64,000 nucleotides of DNA from Geodermatophilus amargosae. GTDB lineage: Bacteria > Actinomycetota > Actinomycetes > Mycobacteriales > Geodermatophilaceae. Position 1 is the first letter of the stretch; every line of letters begins with the position of its first letter. Under the pieces are notes generated by a model. That model did no database searches and was not told where the DNA came from. It saw only the letters and a list, made by a program, of their open reading frames with translations. Below are positions 7,598 to 17,416 of this stretch, one piece after another. Location: contig NZ_FPBA01000004.1 in the NCBI RefSeq assembly GCF_900116515.1, forward strand, positions 248,001 through 312,000, given 5' to 3'. Position numbers and translations under genes: made by a program.

Positions 7598-8604
7598 CAG
7601 GCGTCCTCTCCGGTGGTCTCGCCGAGCAGGCGGGCGAACATGGCGTGCTGCCGGCGGACCTGCTCGACGCTGTCGACGGGGTGCACGTCCTGGATGTGGC
7701 GGTTGCCCTCGTACTCGCTGGACAGGTAGCCGTCGAAGCCGCCCTCGACGAGCACCGGGACGATCCGGTCGTAGGGGATCGAGTACTCGACCTCGTCCTC
7801 GGTCATCTCGTAGAACTTCGCCTGGATGTGCCCGATCAGGGGCATGTGCTCGAGCATCGCCTTGGGCTCGCTCCAGATGTAGTGCGTCGCCTGGCGGGCC
7901 AGACCGAAGTCCACCGGGCCGCCACCGCGGTAGTTCACGACGTCCATGAGCGCGTGGGTGTCGCCGTGGTCGTCGTAGGTCGAGACGACCAGGTCGACCA
8001 GCTCGGGCTTGGCACCGTCGCGCAGCGCGCGCTCGCTCACGACCCGCGGGAAGCGCTCGACGTAGGTGCCCATGTCCGGCATCAGGCCCAGCGCCGGTGA
8101 GCCGGTCCGGTGCATGACCTCGAGGTGCTGCAGGATCCACGGGTGCTCGTAGTGGAAGGGCGCGTGCACCTCGAGCAGCAGACGGACGCCCTGCTCCTCG
8201 GCGTACGGTGCCGACTCCTCCATCACCTCCGGCGGGGTGTTGATGATCGCCCGGACGACGGTCGCGCCGAGGCGGACGGCGATGTCGACGTCGCGGCAGA
8301 CCGAGGCGACCTGCTCCTCCTGGCTGAGCCAGCGGCCCGGGTGCAGCTTGGTGTCGAGGAAGAGGTCGGTGGCGACCGGCGTCGTCCCGTACCGCTCCAT
8401 CCAGGAGAACCAGGACTCGACGAACTCGTCGCTCACCGCGGGGAAGCCGGGGATCATCTGCTCCGGGATGAGCTCGATGCCGCGGGCGCCGACCTCGCCG
8501 GCGACGCGGATGCAGTCCTCGACGGACATCGTCCGCAGGAAGTACTCCTCCTGGAACGAGTAGAGGCTCACGCCCCGCTTGATCTGGTGTGCCGGTGCGG
8601 TCAC
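7597..8604 (-). CDS. Xylose-isomerase-like TIM-barrel protein (deglycosidase alpha-like), 335 aa
   Basis: The barrel starts with GVSLYSFQEEYFLRT, a segment typical of this isomerase-like family. Likely Mn/metal ligands are E145 and H147 (LEVHAPF), D177 (LMPDM), H259/Q261 (GHIQAKFYE) and E297 (SSEYEG). The GTG start at 8604 was chosen because GGGAGG lies about 9 bases upstream; the open frame extends further but without a start site or homology. The gene overlaps the following DUF6379 gene (TGATG), giving an alpha-beta pair. The predicted role is cleavage of a 3-keto-C-glycoside or related keto-sugar chemistry, inferred from the pairing with DUF6379 and GMC oxidases. Confidence 0.75.
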   Translation of the reverse strand: MTAPAHQIKRGVSLYSFQEEYFLRTMSVEDCIRVAGEVGARGIELIPEQMIPGFPAVSDEFVESWFSWMERYGTTPVATDLFLDTKLHPGRWLSQEEQVASVCRDVDIAVRLGATVVRAIINTPPEVMEESAPYAEEQGVRLLLEVHAPFHYEHPWILQHLEVMHRTGSPALGLMPDMGTYVERFPRVVSERALRDGAKPELVDLVVSTYDDHGDTHALMDVVNYRGGGPVDFGLARQATHYIWSEPKAMLEHMPLIGHIQAKFYEMTEDEVEYSIPYDRIVPVLVEGGFDGYLSSEYEGNRHIQDVHPVDSVEQVRRQHAMFARLLGETTGEDA

Positions 8605-8618
8605 CGAGGTCCTCCCGG

Positions 8619-9845
<1,227 letters not shown>

Positions 9846-9872
9846 GACTGCTCCTGCGGCGGGATCGGGTGG

Positions 9873-10793
9873 TCAGGACGGGCTGTCGGCGGGGGCGGGC
9901 CTGCGCGGGTCCACCCAGTGCGGGAGGTCCCAGGGCCGGGCGAGGGCCTCGCGGAGCCGGGCGGCGAGCTCGGTCCGCTCCGGGAGGGGTGAGCCGCGTC
10001 CGTCCTCGCGGGGGTACACGCGGCAGGTGAGGGCGGCGGGGGCGGCGACGGGGAACAGGTCGCGCCGGCCGACCTGGAAGGTCGGCGACCCGGGGAAGCC
10101 GAGCCGTGCCGCCTCCTCCCGGCTGCGGACCTCCCGCTCGACGACGTGCACCTCTCCCCTGCCGAGGTCGGCGAGGGTGCCGCGGAGCAGGTCGGCGGCC
10201 CGGTCGTGCGACGGGCAGCCGGCCCACCAGAGCAGCTCGACCCGCCACTTGACCGAGCAGCCCGCCGGGGAGGTCACCGGGCGGGCGACGTCCCGTCCGG
10301 CGAGCACGTCCTCCAGCGCCTCCCGGAGCCACGCGGCGTCCTGGGCGGGGTCGTCGTGGTCGGCGTCAGGTGCGCCGTGGTACCGCACGAGCCCGGCGCG
10401 GTCGACGACGAAGACCTCCGGTGTGGCCGTCGCCCCGTAGGCCTGCGCCACCGCCTGGTCGGCGTCGCGCAGGAAGGGGCCGGCGAGCTCGCCCGCGGCC
10501 ACGCGCCGGCGCATGCCCTCGGGCGAGTCCTCGGGGTGGTCGGTCTCGTCGTTGCTGACGACCTGCAGGACGACGACGCGGTCGGCGTGGTCCCGGGCCA
10601 CGGCCTGGAGGCGGTCGTGCCAGGCCAGGGCGAAGGGGCAGCCGTTCGACGTGAACACGACCACGGTGGCCTCGTGCGCGGCGGGCTCCATGCCGATCGG
10701 TGTCCCGTCGGTGTCCGGGAGGGCGAACAGCGGTGCGTGCTCCCCCACTGTCAGCCGTGCCGCGCTGGTGCCGGCGTGGACCTGATCGGACAC
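9873..10793 (-). CDS. AhpC/TSA-type thioredoxin-fold protein fused to a second thiol domain, 306 aa
   Basis: Residues about 10-155 form a peroxiredoxin/AhpC-TSA-like domain (HAPLFALPDTDGTPI, then TSNGCPFALAWHDR with a single Cys at the usual position, and a cis-Pro-like TATPEVFVVD). A second thioredoxin-like domain follows from about 185, with LLWWAGCPSHDRA, the LGFPGSPTFQV cis-Pro region and a later Cys. The GTG start is supported by GAGGAGG six bases upstream. It is the first gene of the catabolic operon, directly after the shared operator. Removal of H2O2 made by the GMC oxidases is an attractive but unproven role. Confidence 0.75.
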   Translation of the reverse strand: MSDQVHAGTSAARLTVGEHAPLFALPDTDGTPIGMEPAAHEATVVVFTSNGCPFALAWHDRLQAVARDHADRVVVLQVVSNDETDHPEDSPEGMRRRVAAGELAGPFLRDADQAVAQAYGATATPEVFVVDRAGLVRYHGAPDADHDDPAQDAAWLREALEDVLAGRDVARPVTSPAGCSVKWRVELLWWAGCPSHDRAADLLRGTLADLGRGEVHVVEREVRSREEAARLGFPGSPTFQVGRRDLFPVAAPAALTCRVYPREDGRGSPLPERTELAARLREALARPWDLPHWVDPRRPAPADSPS

Positions 10794-10827
10794 GGGTCCT
10801 CCTCTGCGGATGCGGGGTGGCTCGGGA

Positions 10828-10861
10828 CACATACTTCTTCCGGATGTCGGAGGAAGTCAAT
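10828..10861 (-). promoter_or_regulatory. Promoter and inverted-repeat operator of the catabolic operon
   Basis: On the minus strand TTGACT (10860-10855) and AAGTAT (10836-10831) are separated by 18 bases, a plausible sigma-70-type promoter. An inverted repeat overlaps it: ACTTCTTCC (10833-10841) and GGAGGAAGT (10849-10857), with a 7-base spacer and one mismatch between arms. The same promoter/operator layout recurs at 14229-14258, and a related repeat lies at 15685-15709 by the ROK genes. Binding by one of the two ROK repressors is inferred. Confidence 0.7.
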
Positions 10862-10932
10862 CGTGCAGCGGCTGTTCCGGCTGATGCCGTACATCAGCGG
10901 AGCGGATGAGCGAGGACGGACGGGCCGGCGCT

Positions 10933-10950
10933 CCCTCCGGTACCGGAGGG
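10933..10950 (-). terminator. Hairpin after the importer permease gene
   Basis: A perfect 18-base palindrome, CCCTCCGGTACCGGAGGG, begins 9 bases past the permease stop. It has no clear U-tract, as is common in high-GC actinobacteria. It separates the importer operon from the operator-promoter of the catabolic operon. Confidence 0.5.
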
Positions 10951-10958
10951 CCGCGGGA

Positions 10959-11792
10959 CTACTTGATGCCGCCGGCGAAGCCCTGGATGAACTTCTTCTG
11001 GGCGAAGAGGTAGAACGCCAGGATCGGCACCATGGAGATGATCACGATGGCGAAGATCTTGTTCCACGCGGAGACCAGCGAGCCGACGTAGTAGTACATC
11101 GACACCGGCAGGGTCTGGTTGTCCGAACCGCCGAGGAAGATCAGCGCGGAGAAGAAGTCGTTCCACACGATGAGGCCGGTGAGGATCGCGACGGTGCCCG
11201 TGGCCGGGGCCATGAGCGGGAGGACGACGCGGAAGAAGACCCGGGCCGGGCTCGCGCCGTCGAGCGCGGCTGCCTCCTCGTAGTCACGCGGGAGGTTGCG
11301 GAAGAACCCGGCGTAGAGGAACACCGCCAGCGGCATCAGCGTGCCGACGTAGAGGATGATCATCCCCCACATCGAGCCGACGAGCCCGATCTGCCGGGCG
11401 CCGATGTAGAGCGGGACCAGGCCGAGCTGGGTCGGCAGCAGGATCGCGACGAGGAACAGGTAGAAGGTCACCGACCCCCAGCGGTGCGTGGTCCTGGCCA
11501 GCACGTAGGCGGCCAGGGAGCCGAAGGCGACCAGTCCGGCGATGCTGCCGACGGTGATCACCACGCTGTGCAGCAGCGCCAGCAGGATGTTGTTGTCCCC
11601 GCCGCTGCTGAGCACCTCGGTGAAGTTCTCGAGCGTGGGCCGGCTCGGCGGCGCCGAGGTGCCGGTGGTGAGCAGCTCCTCGTCGGGCTTGAGCGCGGTG
11701 GCGATCAGGAAGTAGAACGGCATCAGCGTGAGCAGCGCGACGACCCAGACGATCCCCTCGCGGAGGGCCGTCGCCTTCGTGTAGCGGAACAC
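10959..11792 (-). CDS. Carbohydrate ABC transporter permease (MalG type), 277 aa
   Basis: Six hydrophobic segments are visible, beginning at about residues 12-32. The cytoplasmic EAA loop reads YEEAAALDGASPARVFFRVVLP, the contact point for the ATPase. The C-terminus has the usual KFIQGFAGGIK ending of MalG-type permeases. It follows the MalF-type gene by 12 bases and ends just before a hairpin. It would import the glycoside substrate of the locus; specificity depends on the binding protein. Confidence 0.9.
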   Translation of the reverse strand: MFRYTKATALREGIVWVVALLTLMPFYFLIATALKPDEELLTTGTSAPPSRPTLENFTEVLSSGGDNNILLALLHSVVITVGSIAGLVAFGSLAAYVLARTTHRWGSVTFYLFLVAILLPTQLGLVPLYIGARQIGLVGSMWGMIILYVGTLMPLAVFLYAGFFRNLPRDYEEAAALDGASPARVFFRVVLPLMAPATGTVAILTGLIVWNDFFSALIFLGGSDNQTLPVSMYYYVGSLVSAWNKIFAIVIISMVPILAFYLFAQKKFIQGFAGGIK

Positions 11793-11804
11793 GTGTCCGG
11801 CCTC

Positions 11805-12758
11805 CTAGGAACGGTCCCGGGTCGCTGCCTGCTGCAGCACCGAGAAGACGAGCATGATCATGGTCAGCACGAGGGCGAGCGCGGCGCCGTAGCCGAAGTT
11901 GCTCAGCGCGAACGTCTCCTTGTAGACCTGCGTCGCCAGCGTCTCGGTGGCCCCGGCGGGACCCCCGCCGGTGAGCGCCATGACCTGGTCGAACACGCGC
12001 AACCCCTGGATGAGCATCAGGGTCGAGGCGATGGCGATCGAGGGGCGGACCGACGGCACGGTGATGTACCGGAAGCGCCGCCAGGTGCTGGCCCCGTCGA
12101 GGGCTGCGGCCTCTTCGATCTCCGGCGGGACCGTGGCCAGCCCGGCCAGGTAGATGACCATGACCATGCCGGTCGTCTGCCAGGCCATGACCACCAGCAC
12201 CGCCCAGAGCGCCAGCGCGGGGTCGGCCAGCCAGGTGCGCGGTTCCGCGCCCACCCAGCCGAGGACGTCGTTGAGCGGGCCGTTGAAGTCGAAGATGAAC
12301 TTCCAGACGTAGGACACGGCCAGGGGGCTGAGCACGACCGGCATGAAGAACAGCACGCGCAGCAGGTAGCGCGTCTTGAGCGTCCGGTTGAGCGCCAGGG
12401 CCAGGAGCAGGCCACCGACGTTGGTCAGGACCAGGAAGCCGAACGCGAGGAACAGCGTGTTCTGCAGCGACCCGATGGAGTCGGGGTCGTCGAGGATCCG
12501 GCGGAAGTTGTCCAGGCCGATGAACTCGAAGTCGCCGATGCCGGTCCAGTCGGTGAAGGCGTACAGGGCGCCGCCGGCGGTGGCTGCGTAGTGGATCAGC
12601 AGCACCATGGCGACGGCGGGCAGCGCCCACCACCAGCGGCCGTAGGTGATCAGGGGCCGGCTGCGCCGGGAGCGGGCGGGCTGCCCGCCCCCGGCGGCCG
12701 GGACCGACCCTCGGACGAGCGCACCGGTGTCCTGCGGGGTGCCCATGGTTGCGGTCAT
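11805..12758 (-). CDS. Carbohydrate ABC transporter permease (MalF type), 317 aa
   Basis: A positively charged N-terminal tail of about 40 residues leads into six predicted membrane helices. The EAA loop reads IEEAAALDGASTWRRFRYITVP. It pairs with the MalG-type permease immediately downstream to form the transmembrane pore. The first ATG is used here; a second Met at residue 5 is an equally possible start. It lies 65 bases after the binding-protein gene in the same transcript. Confidence 0.9.
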   Translation of the reverse strand: MTATMGTPQDTGALVRGSVPAAGGGQPARSRRSRPLITYGRWWWALPAVAMVLLIHYAATAGGALYAFTDWTGIGDFEFIGLDNFRRILDDPDSIGSLQNTLFLAFGFLVLTNVGGLLLALALNRTLKTRYLLRVLFFMPVVLSPLAVSYVWKFIFDFNGPLNDVLGWVGAEPRTWLADPALALWAVLVVMAWQTTGMVMVIYLAGLATVPPEIEEAAALDGASTWRRFRYITVPSVRPSIAIASTLMLIQGLRVFDQVMALTGGGPAGATETLATQVYKETFALSNFGYGAALALVLTMIMLVFSVLQQAATRDRS

Positions 12759-12823
12759 CGTCAGTCCCTCGGTGCGGTCCGGAGGTGCGGTCGGGGAATC
12801 GTGCCGGGATCAGCCGGCCGGGG

Positions 12824-14125
12824 TCACTGGTCCCAGGCCTGGTCGATGCCCTCGAGCACCGACTGGACGTCGCCCTGGCCGGCGAGCAGGCCCTGGACAC
12901 CGGTGGACAGCGCGTCGTAGACCCCCGGGTTGGGCCATGCCAGGTTCGGCAGGGGCGCGTAGTCGCCGTTGGTGAGCAGGTCCGCGAGCGGCTCGTACAC
13001 CGGCGAGAGGTTCTCGTCCGGACCGGTGATCGCGACCCCGCCCTGGAGCTCGACGAAGCGGGCGGCGTTCTCCGGCTCGGCCATCCAGGCCAGGAACTCG
13101 CGCGCGGCCTCCTTGGCACCCTCGTCCGCCGAGGCGTTGATCGACAGCGCGTAGTTCGGGCTGGCCAGCACGAACGGGTCCCCGCCGTCGGCCGCCGGGA
13201 ACGGCTGGACCTGCAGGTCCAGACCCGGGCTCGCGTTGGCCAGCTCGGTGGCCGCGGCGCCGGGCACGAACGCACCCAGCGAGGTGCCCTGGGTCAGCCC
13301 CTGGGTGATGGCGTCGAAGCCACCACCGGCCGCGCCCTGCTGGAAGCAGCCGGCGTCGTTCATGTCGACGATGGTCTGCAGCGTGGCCTGCCAGCCCTCG
13401 CTGTCGGCGAAGCTGACGTCACCGGCCGAGCGCTGCTCGTTCCAGTCCGGCGTCTCGGCGTAGACGCGGGTGGCGGAGATGGCCATGGCCATGAGGCCCA
13501 TGTTGGGCGGCGCGGACCCCGCGATGGCGAGGAACGACTTGCCGTCGGCGGCCAGCGTGCTGCACGCGTCGAGCATGGCGGCCTCGTCCTCGGGGACCTC
13601 CACGCCGGCCGAGGAGGCCGCGCTGGAGTTCCACACCATGCCGACGGGGATGATGCTGGTCGGCTGCGCGTAGACCTTGCCGTCGATCTCGAACAGCGGC
13701 TCGTTGCCCTCCGGGACGAGAGCCGCCGACTCCTCGCCGAGCTCCTCGATGTAGCCGGCCTCGGCCAGGGGCAGGACGGCGTTCGCGTTGCCGGCGCCGG
13801 GCGAGAACATCATGACGTCGGGGGCGTTGCCGCCCTGCAGTTGCGTGCGCATCGTCAGGCCGTAGCTGTCCGGCGGCAGGCCCTGCGTCTCGATCTGGAC
13901 GCCGGACTCCTGCGCGTACTCGTCGGCCAGGAGCTGCCAGGGGTTCTGCTGCCCACCGGAGGCGTTCTCGAAGGCGAAGGTGAAGCCGTCCGCGGATCCG
14001 CCCGAGCCGCCCGCGCCGCTGTCCTCGTCACCACCGCCGCAGGCCGCGAGCGTCAGGGCGCTCAGTGCCGGAACGGCGACGAGGACGCCGATGCGGCGGA
14101 GTCCCCGGTGGCGTTGCTGGGTCAT
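12824..14125 (-). CDS. Sugar ABC transporter substrate-binding lipoprotein, 433 aa
   Basis: A lipoprotein signal with basic n-region RRHRGLRR-like residues, a hydrophobic core and the lipobox LAAC places the lipidated cysteine at C29. The mature protein is a family-1 type extracellular solute-binding protein that would capture sugars or glycosides at the cell surface. The ATG at 14125 was chosen because it directly precedes the signal peptide; the open frame runs upstream without homology. It is the first gene of the importer operon and is preceded by the promoter/operator at 14229-14258. The ligand cannot be predicted from sequence. Confidence 0.9.
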   Translation of the reverse strand: MTQQRHRGLRRIGVLVAVPALSALTLAACGGGDEDSGAGGSGGSADGFTFAFENASGGQQNPWQLLADEYAQESGVQIETQGLPPDSYGLTMRTQLQGGNAPDVMMFSPGAGNANAVLPLAEAGYIEELGEESAALVPEGNEPLFEIDGKVYAQPTSIIPVGMVWNSSAASSAGVEVPEDEAAMLDACSTLAADGKSFLAIAGSAPPNMGLMAMAISATRVYAETPDWNEQRSAGDVSFADSEGWQATLQTIVDMNDAGCFQQGAAGGGFDAITQGLTQGTSLGAFVPGAAATELANASPGLDLQVQPFPAADGGDPFVLASPNYALSINASADEGAKEAAREFLAWMAEPENAARFVELQGGVAITGPDENLSPVYEPLADLLTNGDYAPLPNLAWPNPGVYDALSTGVQGLLAGQGDVQSVLEGIDQAWDQ

Positions 14126-14225
14126 GTGGGTGCCTTTCGGAGCGGGTCCGGCGACCGGACGACGACTGCGACGGTGGGTCCGAGCACCACGTCCGGCTGT
14201 GACGATCCGTCCACGTGATGGCAAC

Positions 14226-14259
14226 CACATACTTCTGCCAGTCTGCGGAAGAAGTCAAT
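14226..14259 (-). promoter_or_regulatory. Promoter and inverted-repeat operator of the importer operon
   Basis: TTGACT (14258-14253) and AAGTAT (14234-14229) on the minus strand are 18 bases apart, exactly as upstream of the catabolic operon. The overlapping inverted repeat has arms ACTTCTGCC (14231-14239) and GGAAGAAGT (14247-14255) with a 7-base spacer and one mismatch. Coordinated control of uptake and degradation by one repressor is the direct inference. The remaining 14126-14359 gap holds no gene. Confidence 0.7.
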
Positions 14260-14359
14260 GCACCGAGGACGTCACCTCGTTGATGCCCCGCATCAGCTCC
14301 ACTGATGACCTGGACCACACCGCGACGGTGCGTCCGGGACGGGAACGCGGCGGGTGCGC

Positions 14360-15631
14360 TCAGATCGCGCGGCGCCGCGCGGTCGCCGACGCGACCTCGG
14401 GACGTCCCGACGGAGACCCGTCGGACAGCCACAGCGGCAGGCAGGACGGCTCGAACAGGTTGTCGAGGGCGAGGTGGACCGCGCCCGCGAGACCCGCGGC
14501 GTCGCCCAGCATCGACAGCTCGATGCGCAGCGTCCGGGTCGCCAGGGGCAGCGACCGTCGGTACACCGACTCGCGGATCGCCGCGAGGACGTGGTCACCG
14601 GCATGGACCACCCCGCCACCGAGGACGACCAGCCCGGGGTTGTAGAAGCTGACCAGGGTGGCGAGCGTGGCACCCACGAGACGACCGGCCCGGGCCAGGA
14701 GACCGTGGGCCGCGGGATCACCCCGATCGGCTGCGGTGGTCACGTCGGCGACCGACACGGATCCCCGTGCGGCCAGCACCCCGGCCAGGACGGGACTGTC
14801 CCCGCTCTCGGCCAGCTGCCGGCCGTACCGGGCGAGCGCATCGCCTCCTGCCACCGCCTCGAGGCAGCCGGTGTTGCCGCACCGGCAGACGACGGTGTCG
14901 GCGTCGGTGACCGCCACGTGGCCGACGTCACCCGCGCACCCGTCGACCCCGCGGTGGACCCGGCCGCCGGAGACGAGCCCCGCACCGATGCCGGTACCGA
15001 TCTTGAGGTACAGGAGATCGGCGGCCTCGGCAGCGGCCGGGTTCGTCCGCAGCTCCCCCAGCGCGAGGACGTTGACGTCGTTGTCCACCCACACCGGCGC
15101 GCCGAAGCGCGCGGACAACCGCTCGCGGATGGGATGGCCGTCCCATCCGGGCATGATCGGCGGGGCGACGGGACGGGAGGTCGCGAACTCCACCGGTCCG
15201 GGGACGCCCACTCCCAGGCCCCACAGCGGAGGAGGATCGGCGAGCCGGCCGAGCAGGTCGGCGACCAACTCCTCGACACGGCCGAGCACGACGTCGGGAC
15301 CAGCGGCGACGTCGGCCGGTTCCCGGGCCTGCACGAGCACTCTGCCGGCCAGGTCGGCCAGTCCCACGGCCATCCCGGTCGCCCCGATGTCGATGCCCGC
15401 GACGAGCCCCGCGGAGTCGCGCAGGCGCAGCAGGCGCGGGGCGCGGCCGCCGTTGGACGGAGCCAGCCCGTCCTGGACCACGAGTCCGGCCGACTCCAGC
15501 CGGCCGACCCGCTGGGCGACCACCGTCCGGCCGAGCCCCAGTTGCCGCGCGAGTTGAGCCTGCGTCACCCCGTGGCCGGCCCGGACCGCGTCGAGGACGG
15601 CCACCAGACCGTCCATCCGCTCACCGGCCAT
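14360..15631 (-). CDS. ROK-family transcriptional repressor (NagC/XylR type), 423 aa
   Basis: An N-terminal winged helix-turn-helix (VTQAQLARQLGLGRTVVAQRVGRLESAGLV, about residues 22-51) is followed by a ROK sugar-kinase-like domain. That domain includes the zinc-binding CRCGNTGCLEAVAGG motif and an upstream GH dipeptide, and such domains usually bind a sugar effector. A third copy of the operator repeat lies 54 bases upstream of its start, suggesting autoregulation. Together with the operators before the importer and catabolic operons, it is the best candidate for the local regulator. It may instead share the sites with the paralogue upstream. Confidence 0.85.
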   Translation of the reverse strand: MAGERMDGLVAVLDAVRAGHGVTQAQLARQLGLGRTVVAQRVGRLESAGLVVQDGLAPSNGGRAPRLLRLRDSAGLVAGIDIGATGMAVGLADLAGRVLVQAREPADVAAGPDVVLGRVEELVADLLGRLADPPPLWGLGVGVPGPVEFATSRPVAPPIMPGWDGHPIRERLSARFGAPVWVDNDVNVLALGELRTNPAAAEAADLLYLKIGTGIGAGLVSGGRVHRGVDGCAGDVGHVAVTDADTVVCRCGNTGCLEAVAGGDALARYGRQLAESGDSPVLAGVLAARGSVSVADVTTAADRGDPAAHGLLARAGRLVGATLATLVSFYNPGLVVLGGGVVHAGDHVLAAIRESVYRRSLPLATRTLRIELSMLGDAAGLAGAVHLALDNLFEPSCLPLWLSDGSPSGRPEVASATARRRAI

Positions 15632-15684
15632 GACCGCCCCACCCCCGTCGCGGCAGAGCGCGCTGTCGGGTGCAGCCTAGTCAC

Positions 15685-15709
15685 ACTTCGGCTGGAGGGC
15701 GGAAGAAGT
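15685..15709. promoter_or_regulatory. Third copy of the ROK-type operator, upstream of the ROK gene
   Basis: Arms ACTTCGGCT (15685-15693) and GGAAGAAGT (15701-15709) flank a 7-base spacer. The right arm is identical to that at 14247-14255; the left arm matches only the ACTTC half well (three mismatches). It lies in the 97-base gap between the two ROK genes. This fits autoregulation of the gene at 14360-15631. Confidence 0.55.
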
Positions 15710-15728
15710 GCGGTGCGCCGCTGAGGGC

Positions 15729-16997
15729 TCAGGCCGGCAGTGCCCGCTCCTCCACCAGGGCGTCCGGGGTCCCCCCGGCCCGGGCGTCGAGAACGGTCGG
15801 CAAGTGCTCGGGACTGAACAGCTCACCGAGCGCGAACTCCACGGCGCCGGTGATGCCGGCTATCTCCTGGTCGAACGCCGACGGCTCGATCCGCAGGTCC
15901 CGTGTGACGGCGGGGAGTGCCGACCGGTGGACCTCCTCGCGGATCGCTGCCAGGACGTGGGCACGCGCCCGGGCGATGCCGCCGCCGATCACCACCAGGT
16001 CGGGGTCGAACACGTTGACCAACGTCGCCAGGCTGCGCCCGAGCAGGACCGCCGCCCTGTTCAGCAGGGCACGGGCGGCCGCGTCGCCGGATCCGGCCGC
16101 CTCGGTGACGTCACCGGGGCGGATCCGACCGGTTCGTCCCAGGACGTCGGCGAGTGCCGGGCTCTGCCCGGTCTCGGCGAGCAGCCGGCCGTCCCGCGCC
16201 AGTGCCGCTCCACCGGCGACCGCCTCGAGACAGCCGGTCTTGCCGCAGCGGCACACGACGTCGGCTGCGCCCGGCACCGGGACGTGGTCGATGGCACCGG
16301 CGAGTCCGTGCGCCCCTCGGTGGATGCGGCCGCCCACGACCACCGCCGCGCCGATGCCGTAGCCCCCACCCAGGTAGACCATGTGCTGGGACCGCGCAGC
16401 GACCGGGTTCACCCGTCGCTCCCCCAGGGCCGAGAGGTTCGTGCGGTTGTCCATCCACACGGGGACCCCGAAGCGGTCGGTCAGGCGCTGGCGGGTCGGG
16501 TGGCGGCTCCACTCGGGCATGGTGGGCATCGCGGCCGGACCCCCGTCGTCGTAGGCCACCGGCCCCGGCATGCCGACACCGAAGGACCACAGGCTCCGGT
16601 GAGCGCCGACCTCCTCGACGAGCTCGCCGGCCATCTCCTCGACCGCGCCCATGACGGCGTCCGGGCCGTCGACGACGTCGGTCTCCCGGTGCCGGGTGTC
16701 CAGCAGGTTGCCCGCGAGGTCGGCCACCCCGACCACCAGCTCGTTGGTGGCGATGTCGGCCCCCAGCACGTAGCCGGCCTCGGCGTGCAGCCGCAGGCGG
16801 CGCGGGGCCCGGCCACCGGTCGAGGGCCCGAAACCGTCGGACACGACCAGGCCGGCCACCTCCAGCTCCGCGACGCGCTGCGCGACCACGCTGCGGCCGA
16901 GGCCCACCCGCTCGACGAGGAGCGGCTGGGTGATGTCCGCGGAGTTGCGGATGGCACCGAGCACCGCAGCGAGGCCGGTGTAGCGATCACTCGGCAC
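15729..16997 (-). CDS. Second ROK-family transcriptional repressor, 422 aa
   Basis: The layout is the same as its neighbour: helix-turn-helix with ITQPLLVERVGLGRSVVAQRVAELEVAGLV, then a ROK domain with CRCGKTGCLEAVAGG. The two proteins are clearly paralogous over the whole length. The GTG start at 16997 is supported by GGAGG seven bases upstream. No good copy of the 9-7-9 repeat is visible upstream of this gene. Two related repressors in tandem might respond to different sugars, for example the intact glycoside and the released sugar. Confidence 0.85.
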   Translation of the reverse strand: MPSDRYTGLAAVLGAIRNSADITQPLLVERVGLGRSVVAQRVAELEVAGLVVSDGFGPSTGGRAPRRLRLHAEAGYVLGADIATNELVVGVADLAGNLLDTRHRETDVVDGPDAVMGAVEEMAGELVEEVGAHRSLWSFGVGMPGPVAYDDGGPAAMPTMPEWSRHPTRQRLTDRFGVPVWMDNRTNLSALGERRVNPVAARSQHMVYLGGGYGIGAAVVVGGRIHRGAHGLAGAIDHVPVPGAADVVCRCGKTGCLEAVAGGAALARDGRLLAETGQSPALADVLGRTGRIRPGDVTEAAGSGDAAARALLNRAAVLLGRSLATLVNVFDPDLVVIGGGIARARAHVLAAIREEVHRSALPAVTRDLRIEPSAFDQEIAGITGAVEFALGELFSPEHLPTVLDARAGGTPDALVEERALPA

Positions 16998-17206
16998 GTG
17001 TGCGCCTCCTTCCAGGCCGGGGTCCGCTCACCATCATCGGTGCCGCGGCGCCGTCACGAGGCCACCGTGGGGACGGATCGTCCCGACGGGGTACTCCACC
17101 CGGCGCGGTCGCCCATTCTCCCGCCCCGTCACACCCAGGCCGCACGCCCTGTCCCGGCGACGGGCGCCGGCGTGAGCGAGCAGCCGGCCGGGCGGCGCAT
17201 CGCGGC

Positions 17207-17416
17207 TCAGTCGTCGACGCGGAAGCCGATCTTCAGGCGCACCTGGAAGTGGGCCACGTTGCCGTCGACCACCTGACCACGGATCTCCTCGGTCTGGAAC
17301 CACTCGATGTTGTGCACCGTCCGAGCGGCCTTGGCGATCGCCGTGCGGATCGCGTCGTCCACGCTGCTCGGGCTGCTGCCCACGATCTCGCTGAGTCGGT
17401 ACACGTGGTTGCTCAC
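17207..17416 (-). CDS. Dodecin family flavin-binding protein, 69 aa
   Basis: The length and pattern fit dodecin: YRLSEIVGSSPSSVDDAIRTAIAKAARTVHNIEWF, with the conserved flavin-stacking Trp, followed by two beta strands ending KIGFRVDD. Dodecins form hollow dodecamers that store or buffer flavins. The GTG start is preceded by GGGAGG at good spacing. It is monocistronic, with a 209-base gap to the ROK gene on its downstream side. A link to the FAD-dependent oxidases nearby is possible but not shown. Confidence 0.85.
   Translation of the reverse strand: MSNHVYRLSEIVGSSPSSVDDAIRTAIAKAARTVHNIEWFQTEEIRGQVVDGNVAHFQVRLKIGFRVDD

Noticed and set aside
10146-12920. A very long plus-strand open frame opposite the importer genes
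   Set aside because: It is antisense to well-supported permease and thioredoxin-fold genes, has low-complexity Arg/Gly/Asp/His-rich content and no homology. It is an artefact of high G+C third positions. The same applies to other long antisense frames in the window, for example 24177-27887.
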